Below are positions 5,684-10,594 of a stretch of 10,594 nt of DNA, one piece after another. The stretch comes from JBJTIF01 sp046094825. GTDB taxonomy: Bacteria; Actinomycetota; UBA4738; HRBIN12. Where the stretch lies: contig JBJTIF010000017.1 in NCBI GenBank assembly GCA_046094825.1, positions 1-10,594 on the forward strand. Direction: 5' to 3'. Numbering within the stretch: position 1 is the stretch's first letter; each line of letters opens with the position of its first letter. Made by a program: the position numbers and the translations under genes. The notes beneath the pieces are model-generated. The model was not told where the DNA came from, made no database searches, and was given only the letters and a program-made list of their open reading frames with translations.

Positions 5684-6921
5684 TCAGCCCGCGAGCGCCT
5701 TCGCGATGCGGTCGCAGAGCGCGGTCGCGAGGGCGGTCTTCGTCCACGTGCGGAGCGCGTCGTCGTCGCCGTCGGCCGCGAGGATCGCCGCGTCGTTCGT
5801 CTCGGACCCGAACCCGGTGCCGGCGCGGCCGACGCGGTTCGCGACGAGGAGGTCGACGCCCTTCGCGACGAGCTTCCGACGGCCCGCGCCCATCGGATCC
5901 TCCGTCTCGGCGGCGAACCCGACGAGCAGCGGTCGGTCGGCGCGGCCCGCGACCTCACGGAGCACGTCGGGCGTCGGCTCGAGGACGAGCTCGGGGACGC
6001 CGGCCTCGCGACGGACCTTCTCGGCGGCGCGGCGCGCCGGCCGGAAGTCGGCGACGGCCGCCGCCATCACGAGGACATCGGTGCCGGGCAGGTGCTCGAG
6101 GACCGCGTCGCGGAGGTCCTCCGCGGTCTCGATGCGCACGATCCGCGGTCCGGGCGGCTCGGTCGCCGTCGTCGGTCCGGCGATGACGACGACGTCGGCA
6201 CCGCGCGCCCACGCCTCCGCCGCGATCGCGAACCCCATGCGACCGCTCGAGCGGTTGCCGAGGAACCGGACGGGATCGATCGGCTCGTACGTCGGTCCGG
6301 CGGTGACGATGATCCGACGGCCGGCGAGATCGCGACCGTGTGCCGCGAGGTCCTCCGCCGCGCGGACGATGTCCTCGGGTTCGGCGAGCCGCCCCGGCCC
6401 CGCGTCGCCGTGGGCGAGCGGTCCGGAGACGGGACCGATGAGGCGCACCCCGCGGTCGACGAGGAGTCCGATGTTCGCCTGGGTCGCCGGGTGCTCCCAC
6501 ATGCCGGTGTGCATCGCCGGGGCGAGGAGGATCGGTGCGCGCGTCTCGAGGAGAGGGTGGCGCTCAGGAGGTCGTCGGCGAGTCCGCCGGCGATCCGGGC
6601 GATCGTGTTCGCCGTCGCCGGCGCGACGATCGCGAGGTCGCACCCGTGCGCGAGCTCGAGGTGCGGCGCCCGGTCCGGGCGATCCCAGAGCGAGGTGTGG
6701 ACCGGACCGCCGGTGAGGCCCGCGAACGTGGCCGCACCGACGAACCGCTCGGCGGATGCCGTGAGGATCGTGGAGACGCGTGCGCCCGCGGCGACGAGGA
6801 GGCGGGCGAGGACCGCGGCCTTGTAGGCGGCGACCCCCCCGGAGACCCCGAGGAGGACGCGGCGCCCGGCGAGCGGGCTGCTACTCCGCGTCGTCGGCGT
6901 CGTCGGCGGGCTGCTCGGCAA
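5684..6921 (-). CDS. coaBC: CoaBC, phosphopantothenoylcysteine synthetase/decarboxylase, interrupted by a frameshift
   Basis: Bifunctional coenzyme A enzyme: CoaB joins 4'-phosphopantothenate to cysteine and CoaC decarboxylates the product. The N-terminal part reads in one frame from 6921 to 6553 (GVSGGVAAYKA, catalytic His87 in PHLEL, VAPATANTIAR, GLADDLLSATL). It continues in another frame from 6550 to 5684 (LETRAPILLAPAMHTGMW; CoaB motifs VTAGPTYEPIDPVRF, GNRSSGRMG, AAAVADFRP, LVGFAAETE, ANRVG). Dropping two bases at 6551-6552 gives a continuous 411-residue protein of normal length. PAMH replaces the usual PAMN, and LAHGD (His170) replaces the usual flap Cys; PAMH is what I recall from actinobacterial homologues. 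The only start near the expected place is a TTG at 6921, inside rpoZ by 41 nt. Whether the gene is really broken or the frameshift is a sequence error is open. Confidence 0.93.
6548..6558 (-). other. Frameshift site in coaBC (extra TC)
   Basis: Minus-strand bases ACC CTC TC CTC at the join of the two coaBC frames contain one TC too many for the family alignment (ATL-LETRAP). Both frames give unrelated Arg/Ser/Pro-rich translation beyond this point, which places the event within a few bases. The local TC/CTC repeat is a natural place for a small indel. No classic slippery heptamer is present. Confidence 0.85.
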
Positions 6922-7132
6922 CGACCTTGCCCTCCGCGATCTCCCGGAGCGCGATCGTGAGCGGCTTGCTCTGCAGGCCCGACTCGACGAGCGGCGGGAT
7001 GAACTCCGCGCGACCCTCGCCGAGCTGCTGGTAGTACGAGTTGATCTCCCGGGCGCGCCGCGCCGACAGGATCACGAGCGTGTAGCGCGAGTCGGTCTGC
7101 GCGAGCAGGTCGTCGATCTTCGGTTCGATCAT
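6881..7132 (-). CDS. rpoZ: RNA polymerase omega subunit
   Basis: An 83-residue small subunit that helps fold and assemble the beta' subunit of RNA polymerase. The N-terminus MIEPKIDDLL, the core SRYTLVILSARRAREINSYY (16-35) and KPLTIALREIAEGKV (56-70) match the omega family, and the tail is acidic (ADDADDAE). The ATG at 7132 overlaps the gmk stop as ATGA, so translation is coupled. A GGAGG sits 9 nt upstream, and a TATACT promoter box lies inside the end of gmk. The gmk-rpoZ-coaBC order is widely conserved in bacteria. No damage is seen. Confidence 0.96.
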   Translation of the reverse strand: MIEPKIDDLLAQTDSRYTLVILSARRAREINSYYQQLGEGRAEFIPPLVESGLQSKPLTIALREIAEGKVVAEQPADDADDAE

Positions 7133-7752
7133 GGACGCGTGCCTCCGGTGGGGTCGGCCTCGAGTATAGCCACGACCTCCGCCGTCGCCCGGTCGAGGTC
7201 GTCGTTCACGACGACGTGGTCGAAGCGGCCCCGCTCGGCGAGTTCGTGCTCGGCGGTGGCGATCCGGCGGCGGAGGGATGCCTCGTCCTCGGTCCCGCGG
7301 CTCCGCAGGCGTCGCTCGAGCTCCTCGAGCGAGGGAGGGGCCAGGAAGATGAGCACCGCCTCGGGGATCCGGCGCCGGACCCAGCTCGCGCCCTGGACGT
7401 CGATCTCGAGGAGGACATCGTGCCCGTCCTCGATCGCCTCGACGACGGGCCCCGCGGGGGTGCCGGAGCGGTGGCCGACGATGTCGGCCCACTCGAGGAG
7501 TTCCCCGTCGGCGATGAGCCGGTCGAACTCCGCATCGGAGACGAAGCGGTAGTCGACGCCGTCGCGCTCCCCCGGTCGCGGCGCCCTGGTCGTCGCGGAC
7601 ACGGAGAGGGAGACGCCGGGGACGCGTTCGAGCGCTCGGCGGACGATCGTCCCCTTCCCCGTCCCCGACGGACCCGCGAGGACGAAGAGCCGGCCGCGCC
7701 GCGCGCCCAGGACGGCCCCCGGGCTACTTCGGGAACTCGGCGAGGAGCGCAT
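7129..7752 (-). CDS. gmk: Guanylate kinase
   Basis: Phosphorylates GMP to GDP with ATP. With the ATG at 7752 it is 207 residues, the usual length. Seen: P-loop GPSGTGKGT (27-35), SVSATTRAPRPGERDGVDYRFV (50-71), LLEWADIVGHRSGTPAGPV (85-103), LEIDVQGA (115-122) and RRRIATAEHEL with the lid arginines (161-171). HRSGT replaces the more common NYYGT, as I recall from actinobacterial enzymes. The start is uncertain. The ATG at 7752 lies 29 nt inside mihF and adds a Ser-rich extension, while homologues begin near VLGARRGRLF. There the only near-start codon is a CTG at 7710, preceded by GGGGG. The stop overlaps the rpoZ ATG. Product identity is not in doubt. Confidence 0.95.
   Translation of the reverse strand: MRSSPSSRSSPGAVLGARRGRLFVLAGPSGTGKGTIVRRALERVPGVSLSVSATTRAPRPGERDGVDYRFVSDAEFDRLIADGELLEWADIVGHRSGTPAGPVVEAIEDGHDVLLEIDVQGASWVRRRIPEAVLIFLAPPSLEELERRLRSRGTEDEASLRRRIATAEHELAERGRFDHVVVNDDLDRATAEVVAILEADPTGGTRP
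7142..7146 (-). promoter_or_regulatory. rpoZ ribosome binding site
   Basis: GGAGG on the minus strand, 9 nt before the rpoZ ATG and inside the last codons of gmk. It supports independent translation of rpoZ from the short transcript started at the TATACT box at 7163-7168. Confidence 0.6.
7163..7168 (-). promoter_or_regulatory. -10 promoter box TATACT for rpoZ, inside gmk
   Basis: The hexamer lies in the gmk coding sequence, 31 nt before the rpoZ ATG. The predicted start near 7156 gives a leader of about 24 nt that contains the GGAGG site. It would let rpoZ and coaBC be expressed apart from mihF and gmk. No clear -35 box is seen. Confidence 0.55.
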
Positions 7753-8035
7753 CGCGCTGCTTCGCCCCGAGGCCGCGGACGCGGCGCGTCGCGGAGATGT
7801 CGAGCCGCTCCATGAGCTTGCGCGCGCGGACCTTGCCGACACCCGGCAGCGCCTCGAGGACGGAGGCGACCTTCATCTTCGCCACGGTCTCGTCCGACGC
7901 GCCGAGCAGGACGTCGCGGAGCGAACGGCGTCCGGACTTCAGCTCCGCCTTGATCGCGGCGCGCTTGCGACGCGCCTCCGCGGCCTTCTCGAGGGCCTGT
8001 CGGCGCTGCTCGTCGGTGAGCACGGGAAGGGCCAT
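7724..8035 (-). CDS. mihF: Integration host factor, actinobacterial type (mIHF)
   Basis: A 103-residue basic nucleoid-associated protein. The N-terminal helix (MALPVLTDEQRRQALEKAA) and the Arg/Lys-rich stretch around 20-40 lead into the conserved KMKVASVLEALPGVGKVRARKLM (53-75) and the C-terminal TRRVRGLGAKQRDALL. The LPGVGKVRA segment is the helix-turn-helix-like element through which mIHF contacts DNA and bends it. It is unrelated to the enteric IhfA/IhfB pair. It has its own promoter and an excellent AGGAGGTG ribosome binding site 7 nt before the ATG, which suggests high expression, as usual for this protein. The gene is directly upstream of gmk, the standard actinobacterial arrangement. 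Confidence 0.95.
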   Translation of the reverse strand: MALPVLTDEQRRQALEKAAEARRKRAAIKAELKSGRRSLRDVLLGASDETVAKMKVASVLEALPGVGKVRARKLMERLDISATRRVRGLGAKQRDALLAEFPK

Positions 8036-8042
8036 GCGGCCG

Positions 8043-8050
8043 CACCTCCT
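8043..8050 (-). promoter_or_regulatory. mihF ribosome binding site
   Basis: AGGAGGTG, a near-perfect match to the 16S anti-Shine-Dalgarno sequence, 7 nt before the ATG. It is the strongest such site in the window. Confidence 0.85.
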
Positions 8051-8051
8051 G

Positions 8052-8067
8052 TCCGGTGGAGCCCGGA
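8052..8067 (-). other. Inverted repeat over the predicted mihF transcription start
   Basis: Arms TCCGG and CCGGA (8052-8056 and 8063-8067) are perfect complements around a 6-nt spacer. The centre lies at the predicted start of transcription (near 8060). The arrangement suits a repressor operator or a 5'-end hairpin. In such GC-rich DNA a 5-bp dyad can also arise by chance. Confidence 0.3.
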
Positions 8068-8072
8068 GTATA
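8067..8072 (-). promoter_or_regulatory. -10 promoter box TATACT for mihF-gmk
   Basis: TATACT on the minus strand in the 45-nt gap between pyrF and mihF. The predicted start near 8060 gives a 25-nt leader containing the AGGAGGTG site. A weak -35 candidate (TTCCGC, 8091-8096, 18-bp spacing) lies in the last codons of pyrF. Confidence 0.65.
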
Positions 8073-8080
8073 GGCGAGCG

Positions 8081-8767
8081 TCAGCGGACGGCGGAACGGA
8101 TCCCGCGTGCCGCGGCCGCGGGGTCGGTCGCGCCGGTGATCGGTCGGCCGACGACGAGGTAGTCCGCGCCCGCCTCGACCGCCTCGGCCGGGGTGAGGAC
8201 CCGGACCTGGTCGTCGCCGTTGCCACCGGAGGGTCGCACCCCCGGCACGACGAGGACGGCCTCCTCCCCGAGCGCCGTGCGGACGACCGCGACGTCGCGA
8301 CCGGAGACCACGACCGCGTCGGCCCCCGCCGCCGTCGCCTCGAACGCGAGCGACGCGGAGGACGCACCGACCCAGTCGTCCTCGAGGGAGGAGAGGATCG
8401 TGACCGCGAGGAGCATGGGCGGCGGCGCGCCGACCTCCTCCGCCCCCGCGGTGACCCCGCGGGCCGCCGCCGCCACCATCGCCGCGCCTCCCGACGCGTG
8501 GACCGTGAGCATCCGGACGCCGAGCGCGCCGCATCGGCGCGCCGCCCCCTCGACGGTGTTCGGGATGTAGTGGAGCTTCAGGTCGAGGAACACCGGACCG
8601 TGCGCCGCGATCCGCCGCACGGCCTCGGGTCCCGCCGCGCAGAAGAGTTCGAGCCCGACCTTCAGCACCCCGACCTCCGGGGCGAGGACCGTCGCGAGCT
8701 CCTCCGCGCGATCGAGCGTCGGCACATCGAGGGCGACGATGAGCGGGTTCGCGGGCCGGGGGATCAT
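8081..8767 (-). CDS. pyrF: Orotidine 5'-phosphate decarboxylase (PyrF), one catalytic Asp replaced by Tyr
   Basis: A 228-residue TIM-barrel protein of the short bacterial PyrF group, expected to convert OMP to UMP, the last step of UMP synthesis. Seen: VALDVPT with Asp14, LKVGLELF with Lys36, FLDLKLHYIPNT (60-71), TVHASGG (88-94), VPGVRP (174-179), DDQ with Gln187 and VVGRPIT (205-211). The catalytic tetrad normally reads D-x-K-x-x-D-I. Here Asp62 and Lys64 are present but the second Asp is Tyr67, codon TAC at 8567-8569, one base from GAC. All the other key residues I can place look intact. The ATG at 8767 overlaps the pyrD stop as ATGA, so the genes are coupled. Family assignment is firm; full activity is uncertain. 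Confidence 0.92.
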   Translation of the reverse strand: MIPRPANPLIVALDVPTLDRAEELATVLAPEVGVLKVGLELFCAAGPEAVRRIAAHGPVFLDLKLHYIPNTVEGAARRCGALGVRMLTVHASGGAAMVAAAARGVTAGAEEVGAPPPMLLAVTILSSLEDDWVGASSASLAFEATAAGADAVVVSGRDVAVVRTALGEEAVLVVPGVRPSGGNGDDQVRVLTPAEAVEAGADYLVVGRPITGATDPAAAARGIRSAVR

Positions 8768-9723
8768 CGCCGCGGGGGCTCCTCCGCACGCGCGTCCGCG
8801 TCGACCTCCGCGCGGAGGGCGCCACGGAGGTCGCGGACCGACGACGCTCCCTGCACCTCGAGTTCGTCGACGAGCTCGCGGACGATCCGCACGGGGGCGG
8901 CGGGGTCGACGAGCATCGCGGTGCCGACCTGGACGGCCCACGCCCCCGCGAGGAGGAACTCGATCGCGTCGGTGCCCGACGTGATGCCGCCGACGCCGAT
9001 CACCGGGACATGCGGGAGCGCAGACGCGACGCGGTGGACCGCCGCGAGCGCCATCGGGCGGAGCGACGGTCCGGAGACGAGGCCGTACGTGGAGGCGAGG
9101 GCCGGACGGTGCGACCGCGCGTCGATCGCGAGCCCCGGTGCGCCGTCGATGAGCGTGAGGCCGTGCGCCCCGGCGCGGACGCACGCGTGCGCCGTGTCGA
9201 CGAGCTCGAACCCGAGGAGCGGGAGCTTCGCGAAGACGGGGAGACGGGTGAGGCGCGACACCGCGCCGACGAGCTCGATCGTGCGGTCCATCCGCGACGC
9301 GAACGTCCCGTGGCGCTCCTCGTCGGGCGAGGAGAGGTAGATCTCGAGGGCGACGATCCCGGGCACCTCGTGGACGGCGTGCGCGATCCGCAGGAACTCC
9401 TCGATCCGCCGGCCACCGATCGACAGCACGATCGGAGGACCGAGCGCCGCGAGCGCCGGTAGGTCCGCATCGAGGAACGAGTCGATGCCGGGATTCTGGA
9501 GCCCGATCGCGGTGAGGAGCCCCGACGGGGTGGAGGCGAGGCGCGGGGGGGCGGCCCCGACCGACGCCTCGAGCGTGATCGTCCGCGTCACGATGCCCCC
9601 GAGGCGTCGCGCGTCGACGAGGCCCGTGCCCTCGCGTCCGTACCCGAGACACCCCGAGGCAGCCATGACCGGGTGCGGGAGGACGATCCCGGCGCCGAGG
9701 TCGACGGAGAGGTCCGGGCGCAT
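8764..9723 (-). CDS. pyrD: Dihydroorotate dehydrogenase family protein (class 1B position) with altered substrate site
   Basis: A 319-residue FMN TIM-barrel protein aligned along its length with class 1B PyrD. FMN-site features are kept: AASG (21-24), Lys166 in FAKL, SGP (217-219), GVGGI (243-247) and QVGTA (265-269). The residues that bind and oxidise dihydroorotate in the family are all changed. The Lys of VTKG is Arg47, the Asn of LNAIGLQN is Thr71, and LNISCPN is replaced by IYLSSPD (Tyr129, Ser132, Asp134). INT is IDG (Asp193, Gly194). The pattern therefore differs from both class 1 (Cys base) and normal class 2. The start is the ATG at 9723, overlapping the pyrK stop (TGATG). Its place between pyrK and pyrF argues for a pyrimidine role; the substrate is uncertain. 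Confidence 0.88.
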   Translation of the reverse strand: MRPDLSVDLGAGIVLPHPVMAASGCLGYGREGTGLVDARRLGGIVTRTITLEASVGAAPPRLASTPSGLLTAIGLQNPGIDSFLDADLPALAALGPPIVLSIGGRRIEEFLRIAHAVHEVPGIVALEIYLSSPDEERHGTFASRMDRTIELVGAVSRLTRLPVFAKLPLLGFELVDTAHACVRAGAHGLTLIDGAPGLAIDARSHRPALASTYGLVSGPSLRPMALAAVHRVASALPHVPVIGVGGITSGTDAIEFLLAGAWAVQVGTAMLVDPAAPVRIVRELVDELEVQGASSVRDLRGALRAEVDADARAEEPPRR

Positions 9724-10589
9724 CAGGGCGCGCCCTCGTCGGCGTCGACCGCGTCGCCCTCCGCCTCGACCGGCTCGTCCTCCGGCATCCACCGGTCCCA
9801 GAGGATCCGCGCGGGGTTGAACACCGGCCCCTCGGTGCAGGCGCGCAGGTGCTCGAAGCCCGCGCCGTCGCGACGCAGGACGGGGACCGCGCACGTGAAG
9901 CAGAGCCCCATCCCGCAGGCCATCGCCTCCTCGACGGCGACCTGCGCGGGGAGTTCCGCGGACGCGCAGAACCCGGCGATCCGACGCAGGAGCGCCCGCG
10001 GCCCCGCCGCGTAGAGCACCTGCGACCCCGACGCGCGCGCGGCCTCCGGGAGGACGTCGAGGACGGTGCCCCGCTCCCCGGCCGATCCGTCCTCCGTCGC
10101 GATCGTGATCGCCGACGAGAGGCGCTTGCCCTCGATGATCTTGAAGATGTCGTCCTGCGTCCGCGCGCCGAGGACCATGTCGACGCGCTTGCCGCGGGTC
10201 CGGAGTTCCTGCGCGAGGAAGTAGAGCGCCGCCGCACCGAGCCCCTCCGCGACGAGGAGGCAGTTCGTGTGGCGCGCGGGGTACGAGAAGGGGTTGCCGA
10301 GCGGCCCGATCACGTCGAGGAACTGGTGCGCGCGGAGGTTCGCGAGCCACGCGGTGTCGGGGTCGCGCGGATCGATCGCGAACTCGAGCGTCCCCGCCCA
10401 CCCGCCGCGCCGCGCGGCCTGCGAGATCGTGAACGGCTGCCGCAGGAGCGACGCGCGGTCCGCGGGGACGGCGATCGAGACGAACTGCCCGGGGAGCGCG
10501 TGCTCCGCGATCTCCGGCGCGACGAGGGCGATCGAGAGGTACGACCCCGTGCGGCGGGCGTTCAGGACCTCCGCACGGACCCGCCTCAC
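9723..10589 (-). CDS. pyrK: Dihydroorotate dehydrogenase electron-transfer subunit (FAD, 2Fe-2S)
   Basis: A 288-residue ferredoxin-reductase-like protein that in class 1B enzymes passes electrons from the PyrD FMN to NAD. FAD-binding domain: LPGQFVSI (32-39) and RQPFTIS (50-56). Nucleotide-binding domain: LLVAEGLGAAALYFLAQEL (111-129), where AEG replaces the usual GGG, and YAAGP (193-197). [2Fe-2S] cluster: Cys225, Cys230, Cys233 and Cys251, in ACGMGLCFTCAVPV and RACTEGPVF. The C-terminal tail is acidic. The GTG at 10589 gives the normal N-terminus (RRVRAEVLNARRTGSY). The codons TCC GCG TGA just before and over it (10594-10586) may be the end of carB, overlapping as GTGA, but too little is visible to claim that gene. 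Confidence 0.92.
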   Translation of the reverse strand: MRRVRAEVLNARRTGSYLSIALVAPEIAEHALPGQFVSIAVPADRASLLRQPFTISQAARRGGWAGTLEFAIDPRDPDTAWLANLRAHQFLDVIGPLGNPFSYPARHTNCLLVAEGLGAAALYFLAQELRTRGKRVDMVLGARTQDDIFKIIEGKRLSSAITIATEDGSAGERGTVLDVLPEAARASGSQVLYAAGPRALLRRIAGFCASAELPAQVAVEEAMACGMGLCFTCAVPVLRRDGAGFEHLRACTEGPVFNPARILWDRWMPEDEPVEAEGDAVDADEGAP

Positions 10590-10594
10590 GCGGA

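Noticed and set aside
6067..6550. Extension of the coaBC N-terminal frame past the frameshift
   Set aside because: After the junction it becomes Arg/Ser/Pro-rich without homology, while the other frame carries the conserved CoaC/CoaB sequence; it is out-of-frame readthrough.
4235..6826. 863-codon open frame on the plus strand
   Set aside because: Antisense to metK and coaBC, repeated Arg-Asp-Val type composition, no family resemblance.
10586..10594. Possible last codons of carB (TCC GCG TGA)
   Set aside because: The stop overlaps the pyrK GTG as expected for carB-pyrK coupling, but nine bases cannot identify a gene.
1..10594. Mobile elements, CRISPR, defence, toxin-antitoxin or phage genes
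   Set aside because: None seen; every coding stretch is accounted for by housekeeping genes, with no direct repeats or integrase/transposase motifs.

Overview
The window is a very GC-rich stretch of bacterial chromosome, and every gene I can support lies on the minus strand, so transcription runs from high to low coordinates. The order, read that way, is pyrK - pyrD - pyrF - mihF - gmk - rpoZ - coaBC - metK - priA - def - fmt - rpe - [FMN riboswitch] - ribD (cut by the left edge). This matches the conserved actinobacterial housekeeping neighbourhood (carAB/pyrF - mihF - gmk - rpoZ - coaBC - metK ... priA ... fmt ... rpe - ribD). Several protein details also point to Actinobacteriota or a close high-GC relative: an actinobacterial-type integration host factor, a PriA with no helicase motifs, a HRSGT motif in Gmk, and PAMH instead of PAMN in CoaBC. 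The use of a PyrK/PyrD pair and the missing rsmB between fmt and rpe suggest a deep-branching, uncultured-type lineage. A high-GC Chloroflexota lineage cannot be excluded.

Right part (8081-10594): three tightly overlapped pyrimidine genes, pyrK, pyrD and pyrF, presumably the tail of an operon with carB just outside. Middle (5684-8072): a promoter, then mihF, gmk, rpoZ and coaBC, with a second promoter inside the end of gmk serving rpoZ. Left-middle (472-5617): a promoter, then metK, priA, def, fmt and rpe in one tight operon. Left edge (1-403): a promoter, a complete FMN riboswitch, a GC-rich hairpin and the first 61 codons of ribD. The genes cover UMP synthesis, GMP phosphorylation, RNA polymerase omega, coenzyme A and S-adenosylmethionine synthesis, replication restart, formyl-methionine addition and removal, ribulose-5-phosphate epimerisation and riboflavin synthesis.

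The four transcription units visible here share an exact TATACT -10 hexamer in a C-TATACT context. These are the only four copies I found in the window. The one before metK is so close to the ATG that the mRNA should be essentially leaderless.

Most worth a second look: (1) PyrD keeps its FMN site, but every known orotate-contacting residue is replaced (Lys to Arg, Asn to Thr/Tyr/Asp, catalytic Cys to Ser). (2) The adjacent PyrF has Tyr in place of a catalytic Asp. (3) coaBC is broken by a 2-nt frameshift. (4) The FMN riboswitch is followed by a strong hairpin without a U-tract. I saw no mobile elements, CRISPR arrays, tRNA or rRNA genes. The largest stretch without a coding gene, 186-471, holds the ribD promoter, the riboswitch and the hairpins.
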